This document shows positions 9,058 through 16,010 of a stretch of DNA of 42,613 nt, piece by piece. Source of the stretch: Lentisphaerota bacterium (lineage in GTDB: Bacteria; Verrucomicrobiota; Lentisphaeria; Victivallales; SZUA-371). The notes under the pieces were generated by a model. That model made no database searches. It had not been told where the DNA came from and was given only the letters and a program-made list of their open reading frames with translations. Position numbers and translations under genes: made by a program. Within the stretch, counting starts at the first letter, position 1. Each line of letters starts with the position of its first letter. The stretch is from contig QKAL01000103.1 in assembly GCA_003246475.1 (NCBI GenBank), positions 1 to 42,613 on the forward strand. Reading direction: 5' to 3'.

Positions 9058-9288
9058 ATGTTGTTGTTTATAAAGATCTATCAGAAGGTCGTGTCCCCTT
9101 GGCTGCCGCCAGTCTGTCGATTTACTCCGTCATGTTCCCGTTACGCAGCCGAGGCGATTTGCCGGTATGGCGCCATCCGCGGCGGAATTCTCGCGGTTTG
9201 GCGGGTGCTTCGTTGTCAGCCGTTTTGCCGGGGTGGATACGATCCGGTCCCGGAACTGAAATTCCGGAAATTTGACCGGAATAAATGA
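9058..9288 (+). CDS. yidD: Membrane protein insertion efficiency factor
   Basis: The 76-residue protein has the YidD hallmarks: an amphipathic start ([29 protein letters not shown]), three conserved Cys at about 18, 24 and 50-55, and GGYDPVP near the end. YidD acts at the inner face of the cytoplasmic membrane and aids insertion with YidC and Sec. I take ATG 9058, which gives the family's usual length; the open frame extends upstream but overlaps rnpA in another frame. It lies between rnpA and yidC in the usual order. Confidence 0.93.
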   Translation: MLLFIKIYQKVVSPWLPPVCRFTPSCSRYAAEAICRYGAIRGGILAVWRVLRCQPFCRGGYDPVPELKFRKFDRNK

Positions 9289-9313
9289 ATTCAGTAAATA
9301 GTGAAGGTGATAC

Positions 9314-11002
9314 GTGAAATTTGATAAAGTTACGATAGTCGGTTTTGCCGTTTGTATAATCCTGTTGTTTGCCTGGGAACCCATTTGTCGCTATTTGGGT
9401 TGGATAAACCCGCCGAAACCTCAGTTGACGGTTCAGACTGTCCCGTCTGCTCCGGCAGGCGTTGCCGCTACGTCGGCTGTTGCGGCTGCCGGAAAAAATG
9501 ATAAAACCCCGGCTACCCCTGCTACGGAACTTCGCCGATTTGCTCCGATGACGTTTCAGAATGACGATGTTAAGGTCGTTATTGACGTCAATAGTGGTGC
9601 TGTGGAAGAGATACAGTTGAAAAAATTCTTCAACAGCGACCGCAATTCTTTCGTAACCTTCAAGGACTCCTTTGCTCCGGGAACTCTGGTGCTAGGCGGT
9701 CTGTCCGACTGGAAAGTTGTTGCTGTCACACCCAAAACCGAAGCCGACGGCCTCAGTGTAAGCCGTGTGCTGGTTAATGGCGATCGCAAACTCGAGCTGG
9801 TGCAGAACTGGCGTTCGACAAGCAACTACCAGTTGGATTATGGCTTTAGTTTGAAAAACCTCTCCGGAGAGACGATCCGGCTGGATGACTTGCGGCTTAT
9901 GACCGGTGCTCTCGCTCCCGTGGACTTTCAGACTGGTGATCTTATTCGTTCCGAGGTCCATAACCTCGATTATTTCACGACAAAACTTTTTTCCATCTCT
10001 GCTTCGGCCAAGGATGAGAAATTCAATATTAAGGTCGATGCGCCGGTAAAATGGCTGGGTGCCAGTAATAAATATTTTGCCTGCCTGATCCGTCCCGTCC
10101 AGCCCACTCCTGAGTTTACCGGTATGGATCCGGTTCGTCGTAAGGAGATTGGCAAAATCAAGGGCGAAGAGAAGGAGTATTATACCGTTGCGGCCGAAGG
10201 CAAGTACGGTATGGTCGACCTTGCCGCCGGGCAGGTCTGGAGCTGTAAATATGTCTATTATACCGGTCCGAAGGAATTGAAGCTGCTTGATAAGTTCGAT
10301 CCCGAGTCCAGATCCATAATGCATCTCTCGTTCCTCGCTCCCATGGAATGGATCTCGCGTCAACTGTTAACGTTCCTGATCTGGCTCAAGGGCTTTTGTG
10401 GTTCCTACGGCTGGAGTATTATTATCCTCACCATTATCGTCCGCCTGATTTTTTGGCCTATTACGCAGAAAGCAAATAATTCAATGAAGAAAATGCAGAA
10501 GCTGCAGCCGATGATTCAGGAGTTAAAGGAAAAATATAAAAACGATCAGCAACAGCTTAATCTCAAGATGATGGAGCTTTACCGCGAACAGAAGATAAAT
10601 CCGCTTGGCGGATGCCTTCCGATCCTGCTGCAGATCCCGGTCTTTATCGCCCTCTATTCCACCATTGACAGCGCAGTTGAACTGCGCCACACGTCGTTTA
10701 TGTGGGCTTATGACTTGGCTCAGCCGGATACGGTTGCGGTTCTTTTCGGCTCCCTGCCTATCCACCCGTTGGTCATTATCATGACCATTCTGATGGTAGT
10801 GCAGCAGAAGATGACCCCGGCTGCAGCCGACCCGATGCAACAGAAGATCATGATGCTTATGCCCGTTGTGATGCTGTTCGTCCTGTATTCGCTCCCGGCA
10901 GGTCTTACACTCTACTGGACCGTCAGTCAGATCTTTAGTATCATCCAGTTGCTGGTCACCCGCAAAAACGGCAAAGATGCAACCCCAGTTAAAAACTCAT
11001 AA
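9314..11002 (+). CDS. yidC: Membrane protein insertase YidC, Gram-negative type
   Basis: The 562-residue protein begins with a signal-anchor segment (about 8-25), then an Ala/Pro/Thr-rich linker, a large beta-rich periplasmic domain (about 75-340), and the conserved five-span insertase core from about residue 350. The core includes IIVRLIFWP, whose Arg is the conserved charged residue of the hydrophilic groove, then MKKMQKLQPMIQELKEKY and NPLGGCLPILLQIPVFIALY. It inserts and folds inner-membrane proteins. The presence of the periplasmic domain indicates a Gram-negative-type envelope. Translation starts at GTG 9314 behind GAAGGTGA. Confidence 0.97.
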   Translation: MKFDKVTIVGFAVCIILLFAWEPICRYLGWINPPKPQLTVQTVPSAPAGVAATSAVAAAGKNDKTPATPATELRRFAPMTFQNDDVKVVIDVNSGAVEEIQLKKFFNSDRNSFVTFKDSFAPGTLVLGGLSDWKVVAVTPKTEADGLSVSRVLVNGDRKLELVQNWRSTSNYQLDYGFSLKNLSGETIRLDDLRLMTGALAPVDFQTGDLIRSEVHNLDYFTTKLFSISASAKDEKFNIKVDAPVKWLGASNKYFACLIRPVQPTPEFTGMDPVRRKEIGKIKGEEKEYYTVAAEGKYGMVDLAAGQVWSCKYVYYTGPKELKLLDKFDPESRSIMHLSFLAPMEWISRQLLTFLIWLKGFCGSYGWSIIILTIIVRLIFWPITQKANNSMKKMQKLQPMIQELKEKYKNDQQQLNLKMMELYREQKINPLGGCLPILLQIPVFIALYSTIDSAVELRHTSFMWAYDLAQPDTVAVLFGSLPIHPLVIIMTILMVVQQKMTPAAADPMQQKIMMLMPVVMLFVLYSLPAGLTLYWTVSQIFSIIQLLVTRKNGKDATPVKNS

Positions 11003-11018
11003 AGGAGAACCTAACAAG

Positions 11019-11585
11019 ATGAGTAAAATCGAAGAACAGATGCAGAAAGCGTCGAAAACCCTGGCCACCATGCTTGACTACCTTGGCCTTGACGCTTCTC
11101 TTAAAACGGAAGAAAAAGGATCCAAGATCGCCTTGATCGTCAGTTCAGAAGATGCCGGACGCATCATCGGACGTAAAGGTCAGGCGCTTGAAAATCTGCA
11201 ATTGCTCCTTAACCGTATGATGTTGAAAACCGATGAAGAATTTCCCAAGATCATGATCGATATTGACGGCTATACCCGCAAAGAACGCGGTGGTCGCAGC
11301 GAACGCGGCGAGCGTGGCGAACGTGGTGGAAGGGGAGAACGTGGCGAACGCGGCGAACGTGGCGAACGCAGTGAACGCGGCGCTGATAACGAAGAGATGC
11401 TCAAACAGCAGGCGCTTGATGCTGCCAAGGAAGTAAAACGCTGGGGTGATCCTGTAACCCTGCCGCCGATGAATGCCCATGATCGTCGTATCATCCATAT
11501 CACATTGCAGGAAGAAGTAGAGCTTCAGACCGAAAGTCTGGGTGAAGGTGCCAAGAAAAGTGTGGTTATATCTCTGAAAAAATAA
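11019..11585 (+). CDS. khpB: KhpB/Jag RNA-binding protein with an Arg-Gly-Glu repeat linker
   Basis: The 188-residue protein has a type II KH domain with GRKG at 51-54 (GRIIGRKGQALENLQLL) and a C-terminal R3H domain (MNAHDRRIIHITLQEE, then TESLGEGAKKSVVIS). This is the KhpB/Jag (EloR) build, an RNA-binding protein encoded after yidC in many bacteria. The Jag-N domain found in Firmicutes is missing. Between KH and R3H, residues 89-121 are a low-complexity run of R-G-E and R-G-G triplets, which is unusual and resembles eukaryotic RGG RNA-binding tails. ATG 11019 follows AAAGGAGAAC, which decides the start over an upstream ATG inside yidC. Confidence 0.92.
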   Translation: MSKIEEQMQKASKTLATMLDYLGLDASLKTEEKGSKIALIVSSEDAGRIIGRKGQALENLQLLLNRMMLKTDEEFPKIMIDIDGYTRKERGGRSERGERGERGGRGERGERGERGERSERGADNEEMLKQQALDAAKEVKRWGDPVTLPPMNAHDRRIIHITLQEEVELQTESLGEGAKKSVVISLKK

Positions 11586-11668
11586 CACTTTTCTTAGAAT
11601 TTTGAGTTGACTTTTTGGTGATTGGCGTTAATTTAAACGCATCATCAAATAATAGATGATAGTTTTGT

Positions 11669-11746
11669 CGGAGCGTGGCTCAGCTTGGCTAGAGCGCTGC
11701 GTTCGGGACGCAGAAGTCGGAGGTTCGAATCCTCTCGCTCCGACCA
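11669..11746 (+). tRNA. tRNA-Pro, anticodon CGG, with encoded CCA
   Basis: A 78-base cloverleaf can be drawn: acceptor arms CGGAGCG and CGCTCCG, discriminator A, and encoded CCA at 11744-11746. The anticodon stem is CTGCG/CGCAG around loop TTCGGGA with anticodon CGG at 11704-11706, and the T arm holds GGTTCGAATCC. It reads codon CCG. It lies between the yidC operon and the start of prophage-like DNA on its 3' side, so its 3' half is a natural candidate for the integration site; the other attachment site is not in the window. Confidence 0.96.
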
Positions 11747-11812
11747 TTTTTTAGCTCAAATCTCACCTTTTATGAGTGAGTAAATATACAAAAAGTATGT
11801 AAGATTGTATGT

Positions 11813-11843
11813 AACCCCTGATCTAACGATCCGGGGTTTTTCT
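11813..11843 (+). terminator. Intrinsic terminator after tRNA-Pro
   Basis: AACCCC and GGGGTT pair around a short interior that itself contains ATC/GAT, followed by a run of T (TTTTTCTTTTTC). It lies 67 bases after the tRNA on the same strand and probably ends the tRNA transcript. It may also mark the edge of the chromosomal DNA. Confidence 0.75.
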
Positions 11844-11976
11844 TTTTCTTCATTTTGTGAACCTGTTTTATATACAAATTTCAGGTAAAATTAGATTTCA
11901 CAAAAAAATCAAAGTGAAAAAGAGGCAGGCGGGGGTGAGTATTTTAAAATTGTTGGATTTTTTTGTGGCATATAGG

Positions 11977-12120
11977 CGGAAAACTCCGTATTTTGGGCCT
12001 TTTTCCCCACTTTCTGTCATGGTCGTACCCTTTGGATCATCCCTCTTTATCGTCACCTTAGTGGCATCTTGGCGTTGTGTTTCTTAATAAATCTTTGGTT
12101 CACGGAGCGCTCCGTATTTT
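11977..12120. repeat. Pair of 18-base palindromic repeats flanking an apparently gene-free segment
   Basis: The pattern CGGA-N4-TCCGTATTTT occurs at 11977-11994 (centre AAAC) and at 12103-12120 (centre GCGC). The second copy lies in a perfect 14-base palindrome, ACGGAGCGCTCCGT, at 12102-12115. The copies are 126 bases apart on the same strand, next to the tRNA. They could be protein-binding or recombination sites near the prophage boundary, or weak terminators, since each ends in ATTTT. I see no credible gene between 11,850 and 12,120. Confidence 0.5.
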
Positions 12121-12133
12121 ATGCGAATCGGTC

Positions 12134-12161
12134 TTGATTTCAACGTAATGTGTACTAGATT
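12134..12161 (+). promoter_or_regulatory. Candidate promoter for a structured RNA
   Basis: TTGATT at 12134-12139 and TAGATT at 12156-12161 are spaced 16 bases apart. They point at the dense set of complementary segments starting at 12175, which ends in a hairpin plus T-run at 12319-12370. The match to consensus is moderate. Confidence 0.4.
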
Positions 12162-12167
12162 AATAAT

Positions 12168-12370
12168 TCCGCATCACGAGCGCGGACGCCGTTACGGAGG
12201 GACTACCAATCCCTGGCGGAGGCATAGCCTGAAGACCGTAACGGTAGCTGGTACCAGGTGGTGCTGGCCAGCAATGAGGCTCGTGACCTTCCGTTACGGT
12301 TTTCTTATAGCCCCAATTGGTGTTGTGAGAAGATTTCAACGGTCTCCTCGCAACACCGTCTTTTATTTTT
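12168..12370 (+). ncRNA. Candidate structured non-coding RNA of about 200 nt
   Basis: No convincing protein frame covers this stretch, but it is full of matching arms. CACGAGC (12175-12181) pairs with GCTCGTG (12279-12285). CCGTTACGG (12189-12197) pairs with CCGTAACGG (12236-12244), enclosing hairpins GGGA/TCCC (12199-12213) and AGGC/GCCT (12220-12230). Two further palindromes, CTGGTACCAG (12248-12257) and GCTGGCCAGC (12263-12272), follow, and another CCGTTACGG lies at 12291-12299. A promoter-like pair lies just upstream and a terminator hairpin closes it. Together these suggest a multi-branched RNA transcribed rightward. I do not recognise it as tmRNA, 6S, RNase P RNA, a retron (no reverse transcriptase is visible) or a known riboswitch. 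It could instead be an attachment or regulatory DNA region. Confidence 0.5.
12319..12370 (+). terminator. Hairpin with T-run ending the structured RNA
   Basis: GGTGTTG (12319-12325) pairs with CAACACC (12351-12357), extended inward by TGAG-A-AGA against TCT-C-CTCG, and is followed by GTCTTTTATTTTT. The T-run lies only on the rightward side, so it serves plus-strand transcription. It sits 20 bases beyond the end of the minus-strand methylase gene. Confidence 0.7.
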
Positions 12371-12389
12371 ACCCCATAATATTATTATT

Positions 12390-13181
12390 TCAACCCTGCG
12401 GCTCCTGATAGTTCCATGTCAGACACTCGACTTTACGTTTTCCGGCGTTGCTTTTACCGGAAACGGACAGCGGTTTGTCGAAGTCCTTGTACCTGATGCC
12501 GGGAATATCTCGCAGCGCGTCGATTTGCGGATCCGGATAGCTGGACAGCAGCCATCTTCCTTTGAGATCCGGCAGGATCATCAGAAGATCATAGAAAACG
12601 TCTTTTCCCGCTTTGTAGTGACCGCAATCGCTGTTGGCATAAGGCGGATCGAAGTAGAAAAACGTGTCCTTGGCATCGAATTTGGCGATGATATCCATGG
12701 CGTCGCGACAGAATATCTGCACTTCCTCCAGGCGTTCGGCCAGTTCCCGGGTGAAGGCCCGACGCCGGTTGGCGGTACTCCTGGCCGTGTGCCCCTTGGA
12801 GAACGCGAACCCGCCGCACACGGTATGGCTGAACGTCAGCGCGGTCTGGCACCAGAAAGCCCAGGCGCGTTTCAGCGGCGTGTGCCCTTCCGGATTTTTA
12901 ATGATCATCTTGGATTCAAGATAGGCACTCTCGGCGTGAAGTGTACGCCGGATCATGCCCTGCAGCCGTTTGAAATCGGTCTGTGCAACCTGGTAAAAAA
13001 TGACGGCCGCGTCGAGTTTGTCATTGATGACTTCGACGTCTGACTTTGGTTTTCCGAAGAACACGGCGCCGCCGCCGAAAAAAGGCTCGACGTAGGCGCG
13101 GTGGTCTCCGGGGATCAGCGGCAAAATGTGTTTTAACATTTGTGTTTTGCCGCCGTAGTAGATGATTGGTGATTTCACCAT
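12390..13181 (-). CDS. DNA adenine N6-methyltransferase, Dam (D12 class)
   Basis: The 263-residue protein has the D12-class order: an N-terminal YYGGKTQML and EPFFGGGAVFF (FGGG at 35-38) for S-adenosylmethionine, and the catalytic DPPY at 178-181 (FYFDPPYANSDCGHY). It transfers methyl to adenine N6 in a short DNA sequence; the target (for example GATC) cannot be read here. No restriction enzyme gene is adjacent, so it looks like an orphan phage methylase that protects phage DNA or alters host gene expression. It is the last gene of the leftward late block, 20 bases after the spike gene, so it may be expressed with virion genes or act as a lysogenic cargo gene at the prophage end. Confidence 0.93.
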   Translation of the reverse strand: MVKSPIIYYGGKTQMLKHILPLIPGDHRAYVEPFFGGGAVFFGKPKSDVEVINDKLDAAVIFYQVAQTDFKRLQGMIRRTLHAESAYLESKMIIKNPEGHTPLKRAWAFWCQTALTFSHTVCGGFAFSKGHTARSTANRRRAFTRELAERLEEVQIFCRDAMDIIAKFDAKDTFFYFDPPYANSDCGHYKAGKDVFYDLLMILPDLKGRWLLSSYPDPQIDALRDIPGIRYKDFDKPLSVSGKSNAGKRKVECLTWNYQEPQG

Positions 13182-13201
13182 ACACCTCCCGGTTTTGTTG
13201 T

Positions 13202-14248
13202 TTATGTTTTGGTAAAGGCGTTGAGCTGCAGCTTCAAGCCTTCGATAATGGTCTTCTGTTCGGTTACAGCCGCCCCCTGGGAGATCGTGCCGACGTCCGG
13301 GTGCGTGTGGCTGGCCAGCGTGGTCAGGGCGTTGATGACGGCGGTCATGAACGAGACATCGAGAACCAGCGCGTTGACCCCGTTCGTGCCTCCCTGAATT
13401 TTGTCCTCGTTTCTGACGGCGTTAATGCCCACGTTAGCGGATATGAGCCGGCAATAGCAGTCTTCGTCCTGGTTGTATGCGGCGCCGTAACATTCGGCCT
13501 CCACCGGTACCTCGATTTTTTCGGATCCCGCGGCCATGTTTGCGTCGGCCGTGGTCAGTACCCGCACGTTGTCAGCGGCATCGGCGATGATTGTTCCGAG
13601 TGGAATCATTAGTGGCACTGCGGTGTTAAGCCGTGAAAACGTGACCTTTCCAGTCGCCCGGGTTGCCGGACCGCCGATCCAGAGCTGATTTCCCCGCATG
13701 GCCAGTTCTGATTGTTCGATGGCCGTGGTGCTTGATTTAAGGACGATTTTCCGGGCGGTCGTATTGTAATGGTCGGCCTGATCTCTGATATCCCGATTGG
13801 TGATCCGCGACCAGCTGCCGTTCCGATCGACTTCCTGAAATGAGTCGGCCGACTGCTGCCAGCGCATGGCCAGTTCGTCTATTTTGGGCAGTTTCAGATA
13901 GTGCGGCAGGACGGAACGCACGAACGGCAGGGTTTGCCGTCCGAATGCAAAAGCTATTTCAACGATGGTTCCGGGTTGCGGCAGACCGACGAATCCTCGT
14001 TCCGGCGCCGCCGCGGGAAAAGCGACGGGAACGTCGCGGATCAGCGGCATATCTTCATCGATGGACAAGTCAGGGAGCAGCAAACGCACATCGACCGCGT
14101 ATCTCGGCCGTTCGTCGGTGTGTTTCTCGCCGTTTTTCGGCGGATCCGGAATCCCGATGACAACGGCCAGCCGGGGAAGGTGTGTCCCGCTGTTCAGTTC
14201 CGGCCAATAGCGTTTGATAATGCTGGAAATCACTTGCTTCAGATTCAT
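13202..14248 (-). CDS. Tail spike/baseplate assembly protein (gpV-type) with an inserted J-like domain and HxH tip
   Basis: The 348-residue protein sits where P2-like phages encode the baseplate spike. Residues 25-115 look like the OB-fold start of gpV/gp45 proteins (RLAVVIGI, then PERGFVGLPQPGTIVEIAFAFG). The C-terminus has SHTHPDVG at 313-320, whose His-x-His matches the metal-binding spike apex of P2 gpV-like proteins. Residues 203-288 closely resemble residues 115-206 of the baseplate J protein of the same phage (FSR-x-NT, LIP-x-GT, then G-x-AYN). Thus it seems to be a spike with a J-type domain inserted. It overlaps the hub gene upstream by four bases. Confidence 0.72.
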   Translation of the reverse strand: MNLKQVISSIIKRYWPELNSGTHLPRLAVVIGIPDPPKNGEKHTDERPRYAVDVRLLLPDLSIDEDMPLIRDVPVAFPAAAPERGFVGLPQPGTIVEIAFAFGRQTLPFVRSVLPHYLKLPKIDELAMRWQQSADSFQEVDRNGSWSRITNRDIRDQADHYNTTARKIVLKSSTTAIEQSELAMRGNQLWIGGPATRATGKVTFSRLNTAVPLMIPLGTIIADAADNVRVLTTADANMAAGSEKIEVPVEAECYGAAYNQDEDCYCRLISANVGINAVRNEDKIQGGTNGVNALVLDVSFMTAVINALTTLASHTHPDVGTISQGAAVTEQKTIIEGLKLQLNAFTKT

Positions 14249-14943
14249 GCCCAGCCCATCCTCATTTTTTCGTCGGTTGTGTTTATGGCGTTGATTTCAC
14301 GTATGGGCCCGTCGCCGATTTGGATCCGCTGTCCCGGTCGTAACGACGGCAGCAGGGCGCAGGTCGTGCCGACAATTGACGTTTCAGTAAAAATATTTGC
14401 CGGCAGTTGAATGATTTTCTTGTCGGCCGACGTTCCGGCCGCGCTGCCGACGTAGATCGAACCGTCCGGCTGACACTGCCAGCGGAACCGGTCGATTTGT
14501 AAATGTTTTCCCAGCAGATCCAGCGCTTCGTAACCGCTGGCAATGTTGATGAAATGCGGAATACTTGTCTGGGCCCATTCGGATTCTTCAATATTGAATG
14601 CCAGACCGGTTTGCGCTGAGAGCTCCGTCAATACATCCCGGGCGGTGACATTCCGGAGCGCTATTGGCCATCGTGCGGCCAATACGGCGCCCATTTCCCG
14701 GATCATCAGCCTAACCTGGCATTTGTCGATTCGCGTACAGCTTTCAATATAGCCGGTGAACCAGCGGGAAATCTTTTTCAATTCCCCGATAATCCCCATA
14801 TCGAGCGTGACCAGTCCGGAACACATTTCATCACTTTTGATCGTGGCAATGCCGCGACCGGGCGATTCGATTTCCAGTGTCCAGCTGTCGCTGACCAGAT
14901 GTTTCCTTACCCCGTTGACGGTAAATATTTTTAAATATTTCAT
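14245..14943 (-). CDS. Tail hub protein, gpD-like
   Basis: The 232-residue protein is positioned like P2 gpD (hub and late-control protein), just before the spike gene. It has a beta-rich N-terminus (KYLKIFTVNGVRKHLVSDSWTLEIE), a middle with RNVTARDVLTELSAQTGLAFN typical of hub proteins, and a C-terminus with LRPGQRIQIGDGPIREINAI, which looks like the LysM-like or beta-domain end of this family. In the virion it would join the tube to the spike. It is shorter than P2 gpD (about 387 residues). It overlaps its neighbours by four bases on each side, so the three baseplate genes are translationally coupled. Confidence 0.6.
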   Translation of the reverse strand: MKYLKIFTVNGVRKHLVSDSWTLEIESPGRGIATIKSDEMCSGLVTLDMGIIGELKKISRWFTGYIESCTRIDKCQVRLMIREMGAVLAARWPIALRNVTARDVLTELSAQTGLAFNIEESEWAQTSIPHFINIASGYEALDLLGKHLQIDRFRWQCQPDGSIYVGSAAGTSADKKIIQLPANIFTETSIVGTTCALLPSLRPGQRIQIGDGPIREINAINTTDEKMRMGWA

Positions 14944-15452
14944 TCTTTTGCTTTTTCGACGGCCTGATTGATTTTTTCCGGGTCGCTGCTGGTTACTTTT
15001 TCCGTCCCATCCGCATTCGCAGCCTGAACTTCGGTTTTTTCATTGTCGCGCTCTTCGCGTTTTTCCGCCACGGACTGGTGTTCCTGGAGCGTTAATGAAA
15101 CATCATAGCAGCGCAATCCTTCGCTCTCTCTTGCCTGGATGTCATCGACGAAAATCACCTGCCGGATTTTCGCGGCCGAACACAACGGATCGGAAACGGC
15201 ATAAACCTGTGGCGAACCATTGCTGTCGTCGGCTCCCGCCATGTCCAGCAGCTTGGTCAGACCGTCGCTTTTGTCCATCGGGATCTGCAGCGCCACACTG
15301 ACCTTTTTGGGTTTATTTCCCGCGGATGAAAACGCCGAGCTGCTGCTTTGTCCGCTGAGGTCTTTGCGTTCAAAACTTGCCGTTATGCTTATTTTTACGT
15401 TTTTGCCGATGCTTTCCAGCGTCAGCTCGGTTCCGCTTCCGGACAATATCAT
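14940..15452 (-). CDS. Baseplate complex protein of K139-like phages
   Basis: The 170-residue protein has the pattern of the 'baseplate complex protein' in K139-type P2-like phages: ISITASFERKDLSGQSSSSAF, then an IP segment, LLDMAGADDSNGSPQVYAVSDPL, IRQVIFVDDIQARES, and VSLTLQEHQSVAEKREER. Its role is thought to be in the baseplate next to the hub. The last 40 residues are acidic and Lys/Glu-rich (KTEVQAANADGTEKV...), a likely flexible tail. It lies directly upstream of the hub gene with a four-base overlap. I recognise the family from memory of its pattern only. Confidence 0.65.
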   Translation of the reverse strand: MILSGSGTELTLESIGKNVKISITASFERKDLSGQSSSSAFSSAGNKPKKVSVALQIPMDKSDGLTKLLDMAGADDSNGSPQVYAVSDPLCSAAKIRQVIFVDDIQARESEGLRCYDVSLTLQEHQSVAEKREERDNEKTEVQAANADGTEKVTSSDPEKINQAVEKAKE

Positions 15453-15473
15453 TTTTCTCCTCCAGCCGTGGCT

Positions 15474-16010
15474 TCACACATCGTAATATTCCTCGATCAG
15501 CTTGATGCTGGTCCGTTCGATTTCCGCCAGGCGTTTCACCCGGGCTTCGTCGTAGTCCGGCGTTTCATCGTAATACTCGTAGAAATCCGGCGGCAACGGT
15601 TTGTCGGCCCAGAATGCCGCGTCCCCGCCCAACTTCAGCGCCTCGATGTATTCCGTGCGCCGGGAATTCCGCAGCGGCCGCAGAATCTTGCTGCCGTCGT
15701 CGATCTGGGTCTGCAGGTTTTTGGCGAACCAGAAATCCATCTTGCGTTTCCACGCCAGCCCGTCGGCCACCGACTTGAATTCCAGCGGAAACGTATAGCC
15801 CCAGTCATGCGGATGGCTGGTCGGATTGATATTCATGCCGTAAACGGTGTCCGGCGTCAGATGATACGTCCAGGACGTTTCCGAGCCGACGCCGTTGGCC
15901 ACTTCGTCGACCATCTCCGGGCAGTACTGCAGCATCAGCAGATAATCCTCCGGCCCCCGCAGCAGTAACCGTTTGGTCTCGATGAAAACCTTGTCGATGT
16001 CCATTTTCAT
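15474..16010 (-). CDS. Phage protein with a His-Asp (HDW) motif, phospholipase-like by pattern
   Basis: The 178-residue protein has no clear enzyme assignment. Its order of motifs, NGVGSETSW, LTPDTVYGMNINPTSH, PHDWGYTF, then LRPLRNSRRTEYIEALKLGGDAAFW, resembles a widespread phage family in which an HDW segment follows a PDT-x-YG loop. A His-Asp pair of this kind is used by phospholipase A2-type enzymes, so lipid cleavage during lysis or entry is a possible function, but this is inference only. It overlaps the upstream lipoprotein gene by four bases, placing it in the suspected lysis group. If it is not enzymatic it may be structural. Confidence 0.45.
   Translation of the reverse strand: MKMDIDKVFIETKRLLLRGPEDYLLMLQYCPEMVDEVANGVGSETSWTYHLTPDTVYGMNINPTSHPHDWGYTFPLEFKSVADGLAWKRKMDFWFAKNLQTQIDDGSKILRPLRNSRRTEYIEALKLGGDAAFWADKPLPPDFYEYYDETPDYDEARVKRLAEIERTSIKLIEEYYDV

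Noticed and set aside
12220-12250. Hammerhead ribozyme, suggested by CTGAAGA
   Set aside because: The matching GAAA core and stem III are not present after the CTGAAGA segment.
12175-12300. Integron attC site, suggested by the repeated CCGTTACGG palindromes
   Set aside because: The core sites GTTRRRY and RYYYAAC do not match and no integrase is adjacent.
12258-13043. A 261-residue plus-strand open frame overlapping the structured RNA and the methylase gene
   Set aside because: It runs opposite the methylase, has no recognisable domain or start signal, and the methylase frame is certain.
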